Positions 1-7,847 are shown, counted from the stretch's first letter. The stretch is DNA of 64,000 nucleotides from Geodermatophilus sp. DSM 45219 (GCF_900104025.1 NZ_FNIQ01000003.1:434001-498000), one strand, 5' to 3'. Notes: generated from the letters alone by a model not told the origin. Program-made: numbers and translations.

Positions 1-760
1 AGCGGTGCGGCCACTCGACGACGACCTCGTGCGCGTCGGGGAAGCGCTTGGGCGTGGCGAAGACCGGGCGGGCGTCGCAGACGGTCACCCGGTAGCCGAG
101 GAAGGCGCCGACCCGGGCGACGGCGGCGGCGAAGTCGATGGCGCCGAAGACGACCATCCGAGCGGCCGGGGCGAAGGCGTTGACGAACAGCGACAGATCG
201 TCGCCGCGCCGCTCGCCGTCGTGCCCGACGTGCATCATCCCGGTGCGGCCGGCGGCCAGCATGCCGCGGGCGTCGTCGGCCACGGCGTCGTCCAGCCGCT
301 GCAGGCCCAGGGTGCCCGAGCTGCGGTCGGGCCACACGACCAGCCGCCGTCCTACCCGGTCCTCCGGGCCGGCGACGCAGGTGACGACGGCGACCGGCTC
401 GTGCGCGGCCACCGACCCGGCGACCTCGCCCAGCTCGGGGAAGGACTCGCGCGACACCGACTCGACGAACACGTCGAGGATCCCGCCGCAGGTCAGCCCG
501 ACGGCGAAGGCGTCGTCGTCGCTGACGCCGTAGCGCTCGAGGGTGGGGACGCCGCTCTCGACGACGTCCCGGGCCTCCTCGTACACCGCGCCCTCGACGC
601 AGCCGCCGGACACGCTGCCGACCGCGGTGCCGTCCGGCCCGACCAGCATCGACGCGCCGGCCGGGCGCGGGGCCGACCGCCAGGTGGCCACGACCGTGCC
701 CATCCCGACGGTCTCCCCCGCCTGCCACCAGCCGACGAGATCGTCCAGTACGTCACGCAC
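1..760 (-). CDS. xdhC: XdhC/CoxF family molybdo-enzyme maturation protein, C-terminus cut by window edge
   Basis: XdhC/CoxF-family proteins deliver and sulfurate the molybdenum cofactor for xanthine dehydrogenase-type or CO dehydrogenase-type hydroxylases. Reading the minus strand from a GTG at 760 gives about 253 residues: an N-terminal XdhC/CoxI domain with the motifs SVSGGCVEG and GLTCGG, then a Rossmann-like C-terminal domain around MVVFGAIDFAAAVARVG. The start is supported by an AAAGGAG ribosome binding site at 768-774. The stop codon lies beyond base 1. Next to coxE- and moxR-like genes this looks like a molybdenum hydroxylase accessory cluster. Assignment to CoxF rather than another XdhC paralogue is uncertain without the catalytic subunit genes. 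Confidence 0.85.
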   Translation of the reverse strand, partial: MRDVLDDLVGWWQAGETVGMGTVVATWRSAPRPAGASMLVGPDGTAVGSVSGGCVEGAVYEEARDVVESGVPTLERYGVSDDDAFAVGLTCGGILDVFVESVSRESFPELGEVAGSVAAHEPVAVVTCVAGPEDRVGRRLVVWPDRSSGTLGLQRLDDAVADDARGMLAAGRTGMMHVGHDGERRGDDLSLFVNAFAPAARMVVFGAIDFAAAVARVGAFLGYRVTVCDARPVFATPKRFPDAHEVVVEWPHR

Positions 761-788
761 AGAAGGGCTCCTTTCGTCGGCAGGACGG

Positions 789-891
789 CGGCCCCCCTGC
801 AGGGCCCCCGGCCCTCTCCTGGCGCGCCCTGAGCGTGCGAAGGGCTCGGGGAGAGGGTCCTTGTACGAGCGGTGGGGGGCAGGGGGGTCCT
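789..891 (-). repeat. Palindromic terminator-like repeat, composite copy (a)
   Basis: This copy begins at the base before the coxE stop codon. The outer arms are GGCCCCCCTGCAGGG near 790 and GGGGGGCAGGGGGGTCCTT ending at 892. Between them lies a second, complete hairpin (CCCTCTCC...GGAGAGGGTCC, about 811-861) with the centre GAGCGTGCGA. Related copies lie at about 1991, 3096, 22522, 37009, 44471, 49512 and 57521. I infer a transcription-terminator role from placement and structure. The nested arrangement is unusual. Confidence 0.75.
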
Positions 892-2070
892 TCACGCATG
901 CTGGATCACTCCCGACAGTTCGTGGAACGCGGCCAGGCTGTGCCCGGCCACGAAGTGGTCGACCGACGGCAGCGCCGCCTGCATCCCCGCGGTGAGCGGC
1001 TCGTAGCCCTCCCGGCCCTTGTGCGGGTTGACCCACACGACCGCGTGCGCCAGCCGTTGCAGCCGGGCCATCTGCTCGGCGAGGACGTCGGTGCCGCCGC
1101 GCTCCCAGCCGTCGCTGCAGACCACCACCACCGCCCCCCGGGCGGTGCCGCGCTGGCCCCACCGGTCGAGGAACGCCTTGAGCACCTCGCCGAGCCGGGT
1201 GCCGCCGGACCAGTCGGGGATCGCCGAGCCGCTGGCGGCCAGCGCCTTGTCCGGGTCGCGCAACCGCAGCTCCCGGGTCACCCGGGTCAGCCGGGTGCCC
1301 ACCGTGAAGACCTCGGTCGCGGCCGGGCGCGCCCGGACGGCGGCGTGCGCGAAACGCAGCAGCGCGTCGGCGTAGGGGCTCATCGAGCCCGACACGTCGA
1401 CGAGCAGGACGACGCGGCGCGGGCGGGGGCGGGCGCGCCGGTGCAGCAGCCGGGTGACCTCGCCGCCGTCGCGCAGCGCCCGGCGCACCGTGCGGGAGGC
1501 GTGCACGGCGCCGTGCGGGCCGGGCCGGCGGCGGCGGGAGGCCCGCATCGGCGTGGCCGGGACCAGCAGGGCGAACAGCCTGCGCAGCTGCTCGCGCTCG
1601 GCACCGGTGAGCTCGGCGACGTCGCGGTGGCGCAGCACCTCGTCGGTGCTGGCCTGCCCGGCGAGCTCCGGCGGCGGACCGCCGTCGTCCTCCCCGGCGC
1701 CCGGCTCGAGCGGGGCCGTGGTGACCGTGCGCTGCTTCTCGTGGGCCGCGGGCGGCACCGGCCGCGGCGACTCACCGCCGAAGTACGCCGCGTAGGCGGC
1801 GTCGTAGCGCTCCAGGTCGTCGGGCCCGGCGCACAGGGTCAGCCGGCCGGCCCAGTACACGTCGGTGGCGTCGAGGACGTCGAGGGCGGCGACGGCGGCC
1901 AGCATCGCCTCGACCCGGTCCGGGGAGGCGGCCACGCCGGCGACGCGGAGCGTGCGCGCGAAGCCCAGCACCGTGTCGACGACGTCGCGACGTGCTGGAA
2001 CGGCCCCGTCCGGAGGCGCGCCCTGAGCCTGCGGAGGGTGGGAGGGACGGGGTCCTCCTTCAGCCGCCAC
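892..2070 (-). CDS. VWA domain CoxE-like protein
   Basis: CoxE-type proteins carry a von Willebrand factor A metal-binding domain and act with a MoxR/CoxD ATPase in maturing molybdo-hydroxylases. The VWA domain occupies roughly residues 215-390: the MIDAS motif is LLVDVSGSMS, with a later conserved threonine near SGGTR and the aspartate in CSDGWERGG. The start is unclear. The GTG at 2070 overlaps the moxR stop, but the first 25 or so residues would then be encoded by a palindromic repeat (1991-2059). Family-like sequence begins only at DVVDTVLGFARTL, and a GTG at 1971 is the next in-frame choice. The gene is probably co-transcribed with moxR. Confidence 0.85.
   Translation of the reverse strand: MAAEGGPRPSHPPQAQGAPPDGAVPARRDVVDTVLGFARTLRVAGVAASPDRVEAMLAAVAALDVLDATDVYWAGRLTLCAGPDDLERYDAAYAAYFGGESPRPVPPAAHEKQRTVTTAPLEPGAGEDDGGPPPELAGQASTDEVLRHRDVAELTGAEREQLRRLFALLVPATPMRASRRRRPGPHGAVHASRTVRRALRDGGEVTRLLHRRARPRPRRVVLLVDVSGSMSPYADALLRFAHAAVRARPAATEVFTVGTRLTRVTRELRLRDPDKALAASGSAIPDWSGGTRLGEVLKAFLDRWGQRGTARGAVVVVCSDGWERGGTDVLAEQMARLQRLAHAVVWVNPHKGREGYEPLTAGMQAALPSVDHFVAGHSLAAFHELSGVIQHA
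1991..2059 (-). repeat. Palindromic repeat between moxR and coxE (copy b)
   Basis: Minus-strand order: AGGACCCCGTCCCTCCC immediately after the moxR stop, centre CGCAGGCTCAGGGCGCGCC, then GGACGGGGCCGTTCCAGCAC. The arms GGACCCCGTCC and GGACGGGGCC pair. The tail GGCCGTTCCAGCAC is shared with copy d (about 22575-22589), so the element boundary extends past the hairpin. It lies at or inside the 5' end of coxE. Confidence 0.75.
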
Positions 2071-2977
2071 CGAAGAGCGCCCCCCGGGCCATGGCGTGCA
2101 CGCGGTCGGTGTCCTCGCGGTACTTCAGCACCGCGCCCAGCGTGCGTGCGGCGACGTCGGGGTCCAGCTCCCGGGCCCCCAGGGTGTGCAGCGCCGTCGC
2201 CCAGTCCATCGCCTCGGCGACGCCCGGCGGCTTGAGCAGGTCCAGGGTGCGCAGCTTCGCCGTCGCGCGGGCGACCTCGCGGGCCAGCTGCTCGGTCACG
2301 TCGGGCAGCCGGCGGCGCAGGATCGCCACCTCGCGGTCGAAGTCCGGGTGCTGCAGCCAGTGGTAGAGGCAGCGCCGCTTGAGCGCGTCGTGCACCTCGC
2401 GGGTGCGGTTGGAGGTGAGGACGACGAGCGGCGGGGTGACGGCGCGGATGGTCCCCAGCTCGGGGATCGAGATGGTGAAGTCCGACAGCACCTCGAGCAG
2501 GAAGGCCTCGAACTCGTCGTCGGCGCGGTCGACCTCGTCGACCAGCAGCACGCTCGGGGAGTCCTCCAGGGCCTGCAGCAGCGGGCGGGCCAGCAGGAAG
2601 CGGCGGTCGTAGAGCGAGGCCTCGAGGGTCTCGGTGTCCCCGGTGGCGTGGGCGGCCTCGGCGGCGCGCAGGTGCAGCAGCTGCCGGCCGAAGTCCCAGT
2701 CGTAGAGCGCCTGGCTGGCCTCGAGGCCCTCGTAGCACTGCAGCCGGTAGAGCGGCCGGCCTGTGACCCGGGCCAGCGCCTGGGCCAGCGCGGTCTTGCC
2801 GACGCCTGCCTCCCCCTCGAGGAACAGCGGGCGGTGCATGGCCAGCGCCAGGTAGGCGGCCGTGGCCAGCCCCTCGTCGGGCAGGTAGCCGGTGGCCTCG
2901 AGGGCCGCGGCCAGCTCGTCGGGCCCGCCGACGCCGCCGTCCGCCCCGGTCACCGGCCGCACCGTGGTCTCGCTCAC
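2060..2977 (-). CDS. MoxR-family AAA+ ATPase (CoxD-like)
   Basis: A 305-residue MoxR-type AAA+ ATPase, a chaperone-like partner of VWA proteins. Walker A is GEAGVGKTALAQ (about residues 55-66), Walker B is VLLVDEVDRAD (about 146-156), and sensor 1 is in VLTSNRTRE; a lid domain follows. It starts at a GTG at 2977 with GATGCT six bases upstream, a weak leaderless-promoter match. The VWA gene follows directly, the standard CoxD-CoxE pairing, with an XdhC-family gene beyond. Together they suggest insertion of metal or sulfur into a molybdenum hydroxylase encoded outside the window. The length is normal for the family. Confidence 0.9.
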   Translation of the reverse strand: MSETTVRPVTGADGGVGGPDELAAALEATGYLPDEGLATAAYLALAMHRPLFLEGEAGVGKTALAQALARVTGRPLYRLQCYEGLEASQALYDWDFGRQLLHLRAAEAAHATGDTETLEASLYDRRFLLARPLLQALEDSPSVLLVDEVDRADDEFEAFLLEVLSDFTISIPELGTIRAVTPPLVVLTSNRTREVHDALKRRCLYHWLQHPDFDREVAILRRRLPDVTEQLAREVARATAKLRTLDLLKPPGVAEAMDWATALHTLGARELDPDVAARTLGAVLKYREDTDRVHAMARGALFGGG

Positions 2978-3051
2978 GCCCCGAGCATCCCACCCGGCGC
3001 GCCGGCGCGGGCCTGCCCGGTCGGGTGGACCTCCCGGGGCCGGACGGCAGA

Positions 3052-3082
3052 TGGCCGGCCGGGAGCTGTCTCCGGCCGGCCA
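3052..3082. terminator. Strong GC hairpin between the YsnF-like gene and moxR
   Basis: TGGCCGGCCG at 3052 pairs with CGGCCGGCCA ending at 3082; the GAG/CTC bases inside extend the stem with one bulged base. It lies downstream of the YsnF-like gene and upstream of moxR on the same strand, just past repeat copy c. There is no T-tract. The terminator role is inferred from structure only. Confidence 0.45.
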
Positions 3083-3095
3083 CCGCCGTCAGGGC

Positions 3096-3156
3096 GGCCC
3101 TGCTGCAGGGTCCCGCGCCGAGCGGAGCGAGGCGTGGGGGGCAGCAGGGCCCTTTC
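3096..3156 (-). repeat. Palindromic terminator-like repeat (copy c)
   Basis: It abuts the stop codon of the YsnF-like gene. Arms are GGCCCTGCTGCAGGG and GGGGGGCAGCAGGGCCC, with a degenerate centre around GCCGAGCGGAGCGAGG. Same family as copies a, b and d-h. Confidence 0.75.
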
Positions 3157-4089
3157 TCAGACGCGACGGTCGGTGGTACCCGGCCCGTCGACCTCGATCT
3201 CCTCCTTGCGCACGTCCGCCGACACCCGCTCCTGGTCGGTGACGGTCTCCTTGTCCAGGCGGACCCGCTCGACCGGAACGGCCTCCTTCTCCACGACCGG
3301 ACGCTCGGCGCGGAGGGTCACCTCGTGCTCCTCCTCGGAGATGGCCGGCCCGTCCATCGCGTTGCCGATGTTCGCGTCGGTGATCGGCTCGCGCTCGACC
3401 CGGACCTCCTCGCGGGAGACCGGCACGGTCTCGGTCACGTTCTCGGTGACCACGTACTTGCGCAGCCGGGCGCGGCCGGTCTCCTCGGTGCGGGTGCCCA
3501 CGTTGAGGCGCTCCTCCGAGCGGGTCATGGCCTCGTCGGTGGTGGGGCCGGAGGTGTCGCGGCCCACGGCGCGGCCCTGGACGTCGTCGTAGACGCCGTC
3601 ACCGTCGCGGTCGGTGCGCCCGGCGGTGCCGGCCATGTCCGCGGACGTCGTGTCGCGGTCGTTGTGGCCGGTGCCGGCCATGCCCGCGGTGCCGATGTTG
3701 CCCGTGGTGGTGTCGGTGTCGACCCGGCCCACGGTGGTGTCGGTCGTCGTCCCCTGGCCGAACCCGAGGCCGTAGTACTGGTAGAGCTCCTGCTCCTCCT
3801 GCGGTGACAGGTGCCCGTCGGTGTCGACCTTAGGCGCGTCCTTGACCTGGGCCTTGCTCACCGGTACCCGGACACCGTCGTCGGTGAGGTCGGCGCCCTG
3901 GAGCGGGACGAAGGACTCCTTGGTGCCGAACAGGCCGGTCTTGACGGTCACCCACTCCGGCTGACCGCTCTCGTCGTCGAGGTAGACCTCCGACGCGGAA
4001 CCGATCTTGTCGCCGCTCTGGTCGTAGACGTCCTTGCCGATCACGCGGCTGATGGCTTCGGTGCCGATCATCGTGGCTGTCGCTCCCAT
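3157..4089 (-). CDS. PRC-barrel and DUF2382 (YsnF/AvaK) stress-type protein
   Basis: The first 100 or so residues form a PRC-barrel (IGKDVYDQSGDKIGSASEVY, then TGLFGTKESFVPL). A threonine/glycine-rich linker follows (about residues 105-180) and ends in TDRDGDGVYDD, which resembles an EF-hand-like loop. The last third is a charged YsnF/AvaK-type DUF2382 domain rich in VERE and VEKEAV segments. Such proteins are linked to general stress responses, but their biochemical role is unknown. Two starts are plausible: ATG 4089, or ATG 4071 (MIGTEAISRVIGKDV), which has GGGAG about 11 bases upstream and begins where homologues normally do. Cytoplasmic; no signal peptide. Confidence 0.85.
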   Translation of the reverse strand: MGATATMIGTEAISRVIGKDVYDQSGDKIGSASEVYLDDESGQPEWVTVKTGLFGTKESFVPLQGADLTDDGVRVPVSKAQVKDAPKVDTDGHLSPQEEQELYQYYGLGFGQGTTTDTTVGRVDTDTTTGNIGTAGMAGTGHNDRDTTSADMAGTAGRTDRDGDGVYDDVQGRAVGRDTSGPTTDEAMTRSEERLNVGTRTEETGRARLRKYVVTENVTETVPVSREEVRVEREPITDANIGNAMDGPAISEEEHEVTLRAERPVVEKEAVPVERVRLDKETVTDQERVSADVRKEEIEVDGPGTTDRRV

Positions 4090-4275
4090 CTGAGCTGGGT
4101 GTGTTCCTGTCGGATCGATGGGTGTCCGCCCTGTCGATCACGAAACGGACACGCCGGGACGAACCCACCCGGCACGACCGACTGGCGGTCCACCCAGGGG
4201 CGCGCGAGACGGTCGCGCACCACGTCGTCCCTGGTCAGCGGGCCGTGGGGGTGGCGCCGCGGGGCGCCAGGCCAC

Positions 4276-4300
4276 CGTGACGCGCCGTGACCCAACGTGA
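4276..4300 (+). promoter_or_regulatory. Three CGTGA boxes at exact 10-base spacing
   Basis: CGTGA occurs at 4276-4280, 4286-4290 and 4296-4300, on the same face of the helix, about 90 bases before the DUF3097 gene. The rest of the 4090-4387 gap shows no gene. This could be a binding array for a response regulator or repressor, or chance. Confidence 0.3.
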
Positions 4301-4387
4301 TCAACAGCACCTCGGGCGTGTCGGCCGGGGTCGGGCACCGGCGCGTCGCCCCCGTCGTCGGGGCGGTCGCTGGCCATCCTGGAGGAC

Positions 4388-5197
4388 GTGCCTCCCCGCT
4401 CGCCGTACGACGACCTGGTGCACCCCCGCACCGTGAAGAAGCCCAGCCCGCAGGTCGAGGCCGAGCGCGACCTGGTCGTCGAGGACCCCAGCTCGGGTTT
4501 CGTCGGCGCGGTGGTGCGCTGCGAGAAGGACGTCGTCCACCTCGAGGACCGCAACGGTCGCGTGCGCGCCTACCCGCTCGGGCCCGGCTTCTGGGTCGAC
4601 GGCCGGCCCGTCGTGCTGGTCCGCCCGAGGCCGCAGGCACCGGCGGCGCCCACCCGCAGCGCCTCCGGCTCGACCTACGTCGCCGGCGCCCGCGCCCGGG
4701 TCGCCCGCGAGGGCCGGATCTACGTCGAGGGCAAGCACGACGCCGAGCTGGTCGAGAAGGTCTGGGGCCACGACCTGCGCATCGAGGGCGTCGTGGTCGA
4801 GCCGCTGCACGGCGTCGACGACCTGCCCGGCATCGTGCGCGACTTCCGGCCGTCGTCCGGCCGGCGGCTGGGCGTGCTGGTCGACCACCTGGTGACCGGC
4901 TCCAAGGAGTCCCGCATCGCCGGGCAGGTCACCGGCGACCACGCCCTCGTCGTCGGCCACCCGTTCATCGACATCTGGCAGGCGGTCAAGCCGTCGGTCG
5001 TCGGGATCCGCGCCTGGCCGACCGTGCCCAAGGGCGAGTCGTGGAAGGACGGCGTGTGCCGCCGGCTGGGCTGGGAGGACGACACCGGCTACGTGTGGGC
5101 GCAGCGCGTCCTCGCCCGGGTGCGCACCTGGACCGACCTGGAGCCCGCGCTCATCGGCCGGGTCGAGGAGCTCATCGACTTCGTCACGACGGAGTGA
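4388..5197 (+). CDS. DUF3097 family protein
   Basis: A 269-residue protein of the actinobacterial DUF3097 family, whose function is not established. The N-terminal part is a small beta-rich segment (FVGAVVRCEKDVVHLEDRNG). The core resembles a Toprim-like fold: RIYVEGKHDAELVEKVWG at about residues 116-133, then LGVLVDHLVTGSKESRIA. The acidic residues in VEGKHDAELVEK and LVDHL look like a metal-binding pair, so a nucleic-acid role is possible, but that is inference. The GTG start at 4388 follows GGAGGA too closely for a normal ribosome site, and CATCCT lies seven bases upstream, consistent with leaderless expression. Confidence 0.85.
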   Translation: MPPRSPYDDLVHPRTVKKPSPQVEAERDLVVEDPSSGFVGAVVRCEKDVVHLEDRNGRVRAYPLGPGFWVDGRPVVLVRPRPQAPAAPTRSASGSTYVAGARARVAREGRIYVEGKHDAELVEKVWGHDLRIEGVVVEPLHGVDDLPGIVRDFRPSSGRRLGVLVDHLVTGSKESRIAGQVTGDHALVVGHPFIDIWQAVKPSVVGIRAWPTVPKGESWKDGVCRRLGWEDDTGYVWAQRVLARVRTWTDLEPALIGRVEELIDFVTTE

Positions 5198-5272
5198 TGA
5201 ACGGTGGTGGCCCGTTCCGGACCCCGGAACGGGTCTCCACGGTCCACTGCTTGTGCGGCGACCGCCCGGGTG

Positions 5273-5300
5273 CCATTGTCTCAATTCGTTGAGTCAATGG
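5273..5300. promoter_or_regulatory. Candidate operator of the GntR regulator
   Basis: A 28-base palindrome: CCATTGTCTCAA, spacer TTCG, TTGAGTCAATGG. The 12-base arms match except at one position. It lies 20 bases before the start of the membrane-protein/GntR operon and is less GC-rich than its surroundings. Both placement and symmetry fit an autoregulatory operator. Confidence 0.65.
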
Positions 5301-5319
5301 GTCAGAGGGGAACGCCGCC

Positions 5320-6240
5320 GTGAGCCTGCTCCTGCTGCTGCCGGTCCTCGCCGGCACGGTGGCCCTCGTCGTCACCGGCCTCGTTCGGCGCTCGCCGCCC
5401 AGCCGGGAGAGCGCCGTGGCCGCCGCGCGGGCGCACGCCCGCCTCGGTTCGCTCGCCGCCGTCGTGCTCGGCGGCGCCGCCGCCCTGTGGACCGGCACCG
5501 CCCGCCTGGAGGACGCGGTCGGCCCGGGCGGCCTCGGGGTCACCGCCCTGCTGGTGCCGATCGCCTTCGGCGTCGTGCACACCGCGGTCCTGGCCGTCAC
5601 CGAGCTCACCTGGCCGCGCCCCGAGGGCGCGGTGCGCCGGGCCCGGCTGGCGCGGCGGGGGTCGCTGGACGCCGCGCCCCGCTGGCTGGTCCGGACGGCG
5701 GGGGTGGCCGCCGCGGCCGCCGTCCTCACGCTCGTCGCCGGTGCGGCGCTCGCCGGCCCGGACGGGCGTTCGGTCGCGGTGTCCGCAGGCGAAGGCAGGG
5801 TGCTCGCCACCCACTCACCCTTCGCCGGCCCGGTGTACGGCGCGCCTGCCGCGGTCGGGTTGCTCGCGCTCGCGGCACTCACGGTCGGGGCCCTGTGGGT
5901 GGTCGCGAACCGGCCCGCGGTCGTCACGGCGGACGACCGGGTCGAGGCCGCGCTGCGCCGTGCGTCGGCGCACCGGGTCCTGCGCGGTGCGGTTGCCGCG
6001 GCTCTGGTGGTGAGCGGTGGCCTGCTCGCGGTCAGCGGGCTGGCCCTCCGCTCGGCTGCGATGGGCGCCGCGGCCAACGCTGTCGGGAACGGCCTGCCTG
6101 CGGGCGCAGCCGCCGCGGCCCTGCCGTGGGTGGGTGGCGCACTGGGCCTGGCCGGAGCACTCGCCGTCCTGGTGGCGGCGGTGGTGCTCTGCACCCGGGC
6201 ACCGCGGGTGCCGGCCGGCGAGCCCGTCGTCCCGGCATGA
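5320..6240 (+). CDS. Multi-pass membrane protein of unknown function
   Basis: 306 residues, with about six hydrophobic segments by eye: 1-20, 43-60, 80-100, 130-150, 190-208 and 232-300. There is no recognised catalytic motif. It is translationally coupled to the GntR gene by an ATGA overlap at 6237-6240. An operator-like palindrome lies upstream. Pairing of a short GntR regulator with a membrane protein is seen with YtrA-type regulators of transport or membrane-stress operons. I cannot assign a substrate. GTG at 5320 is preceded by AGAGGGGAA, a usable ribosome site. Confidence 0.75.
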   Translation: MSLLLLLPVLAGTVALVVTGLVRRSPPSRESAVAAARAHARLGSLAAVVLGGAAALWTGTARLEDAVGPGGLGVTALLVPIAFGVVHTAVLAVTELTWPRPEGAVRRARLARRGSLDAAPRWLVRTAGVAAAAAVLTLVAGAALAGPDGRSVAVSAGEGRVLATHSPFAGPVYGAPAAVGLLALAALTVGALWVVANRPAVVTADDRVEAALRRASAHRVLRGAVAAALVVSGGLLAVSGLALRSAAMGAAANAVGNGLPAGAAAAALPWVGGALGLAGALAVLVAAVVLCTRAPRVPAGEPVVPA

Positions 6241-6620
6241 GCGGGACGGCGCTCGACATCACCGTCGACGTCCGGGCCGCGACGCCGCCGTACGAGCAGA
6301 TCCGCAGCCAGATCGCGGCGTACGTCGACGCCGGGCTGCTGGCCGAGGGCACCCGGCTGCCCACCATGCGCGCACTCGCCGCGGACCTCGGCGTCGCCAC
6401 CGGCACCGTGGCGCGGGCCTACGCCGAGCTGGAGGCCGCGGGGCTCGTGGCCAGCCGGCGGCGCACCGGGACGGTGGTCACCGGCGGCCGCCCGGCCGTC
6501 CCGGCCGAGGAACGGCTGCAGCGGACGGCCGACGACCTCGCCGCCCAGGCCCGGGCATCGGGCGTGGACGGCGAGGTCGTGCTGGCGATCGTGCGCGCGG
6601 CCCTGGCCCGCGCGCGCTGA
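6237..6620 (+). CDS. Short GntR-family (YtrA-like) transcriptional regulator
   Basis: 127 residues. The N-terminal winged helix is typical of GntR (PPYEQIRSQIAAYVDAGLL, TRLPTMRALAADLGVATG, VARAYAELEAAGLVASRRRTG). After it come only about 50 residues, too few for a FadR or UTRA effector domain, so it belongs with the short YtrA-like members. The start ATG overlaps the stop of the membrane-protein gene by four bases, so the two are co-translated. It probably represses its own operon through the palindrome at 5273-5300. Its stop is only eight bases from the stop of the convergent reductase gene. Confidence 0.9.
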   Translation: MSGTALDITVDVRAATPPYEQIRSQIAAYVDAGLLAEGTRLPTMRALAADLGVATGTVARAYAELEAAGLVASRRRTGTVVTGGRPAVPAEERLQRTADDLAAQARASGVDGEVVLAIVRAALARAR

Positions 6621-6628
6621 GCCCTCTC

Positions 6629-7468
6629 TCAGCCGGGGATGTAGTTGAACGTGTCCGGGTCGGGGCCGGTGCGCTCGCCGCGGTCCAGCGCGGACAGGTC
6701 GCCCATCGCGTCACCGTCGAGGTCGAAGTCGAACAGCTCGAAGTTCTGCTGCATGCGCTCGCGGTTCACCGACTTCGGGAAGACGACGTCGCCGCGCTGG
6801 ACGTGCCACCGCAGCACGACCTGCGCCGGTGTGCGCGAGTAGCGCTCGGCCACCCGCAGCACCACCGGGTCGTCGAGCACCTTGCCCTGCGCGATCGGCG
6901 ACCAGGCCTCGGTGACGATCTCGTGGTCGGCGTCGAAGGCCCGCAGCTCCTCCTGCGCGAGGTAGGGGTGCACCTCGATCTGGTTGACCGCCGGGCGCAC
7001 CTCGGTCTCGGAGAACAGCCGGCGCAGGTGGTGGGCCTGGAAGTTGGAGACGCCGATCGCCCGGGCCCGGCCGCTGGCGTAGATCTCCTCCATGGCCTTC
7101 CAGGTCTCGATGTAGTCCACGTCGATCCCCGGCAGCGGCCAGTGGACCAGGAACAGGTCGAGGTGGTCGAAGCCGAGGTCGCCCAGGGACTGGTCGAAGG
7201 CGCGCAGCGCGTCGTCCCGGCGGTGGAAGCCGTTGTTCAGCTTGCTGGTCACGAAGACTTCGCCGCGGTCGAGGCCCGAGCGCGCGACGGCCTCCCCGAC
7301 GCCCTTCTCGTTGCCGTACATCTCCGCGGTGTCGATGTGCCGGTAGCCGATCTCCAGGGCGGTGGAGACGGCGTCGGCGGTGTCCTCCGGCGGGACCTGG
7401 TAGACGCCGAACCCCAGCTGGGGGATCTCGACGCCGTTGTTGAGCCGGATCGTGGGCACGCTGGCCAC
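6629..7468 (-). CDS. Aldo/keto reductase, AKR5-like
   Basis: A 279-residue NADPH-dependent oxidoreductase with a TIM-barrel fold. The family catalytic tetrad is visible: Asp in YRHIDTAEMYGNE together with the Tyr of that motif, Lys in VFVTSKLNN, and His in DLFLVHWPLPG. The cofactor-binding C-terminal motif is VVFPKSVNRERMQQN. It resembles 2,5-diketo-D-gluconate reductases, but the family is broad and the substrate cannot be named. GTG at 7468 is preceded by GAGAGGAG. Convergent with the GntR gene. Confidence 0.92.
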   Translation of the reverse strand: MASVPTIRLNNGVEIPQLGFGVYQVPPEDTADAVSTALEIGYRHIDTAEMYGNEKGVGEAVARSGLDRGEVFVTSKLNNGFHRRDDALRAFDQSLGDLGFDHLDLFLVHWPLPGIDVDYIETWKAMEEIYASGRARAIGVSNFQAHHLRRLFSETEVRPAVNQIEVHPYLAQEELRAFDADHEIVTEAWSPIAQGKVLDDPVVLRVAERYSRTPAQVVLRWHVQRGDVVFPKSVNRERMQQNFELFDFDLDGDAMGDLSALDRGERTGPDPDTFNYIPG

Positions 7469-7566
7469 AGGTGCTCCTCTCGCTGACGGATGGGGGCGCC
7501 GCGCGCTCGCGTGGGCGCGGCCTGCCGGTCCACCGCCTACCCGGGAGCCGGGCGCTCAACCCGTCG

Positions 7567-7847
7567 TCAGGAGTAGTCGTGCAACTGCGCGGGCGGGCCG
7601 GAGGTCGTGACGCCCGGGACCGGGGCCGACGGCAGCGAGGCGGTGCCGAGGTCGGCCCGCTGCAGCGTGCCGACGACCTCCCACCCCAGCCGGGCACCGC
7701 GGTACCCCGGCAGGACGGCGACCCCGCCGACGTCCGCCGTCACCACCGTCCGGCCACCCCACCACTGCTCGTGGCCGGTGTCGTCGGCCTGGCCGACCAG
7801 GCGGCGGGCAGGTCGTCGTCGGCCAGCGGCCGCACGGTGACGCTCAT
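7567..7847 (-). pseudogene. Decayed Eis-like GNAT acetyltransferase with internal deletions
   Basis: From an ATG at 7847 the frame reads MSVTVRPLADDDLPAA, a typical N-terminus of Eis-like GNAT enzymes, and stops at 7740. The shifted frame continues the same family: VGQADDTGHEQWWGGR, then GGVAVLPGYRGA fused to RLGWEVVGTLQRADL. In intact enzymes the acetyl-CoA loop after YRG and a long stretch before LGWEVVG are present; here they are missing. The remnant thus carries at least two deletions, one of which shifts frame, and lacks the catalytic core. The ATG overlaps the MFS stop (ATGA), so it was once an operon partner of the transporter. Confidence 0.75.

Noticed and set aside
5..832. Plus-strand open frame at the left edge
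   Set aside because: Antisense of the XdhC-family gene, whose minus-strand translation shows conserved motifs and a ribosome site.
835..2235. Plus-strand open frame over coxE and the repeat
   Set aside because: No family motif, very rich in Arg, Gly and Pro; opposite a clear VWA gene.
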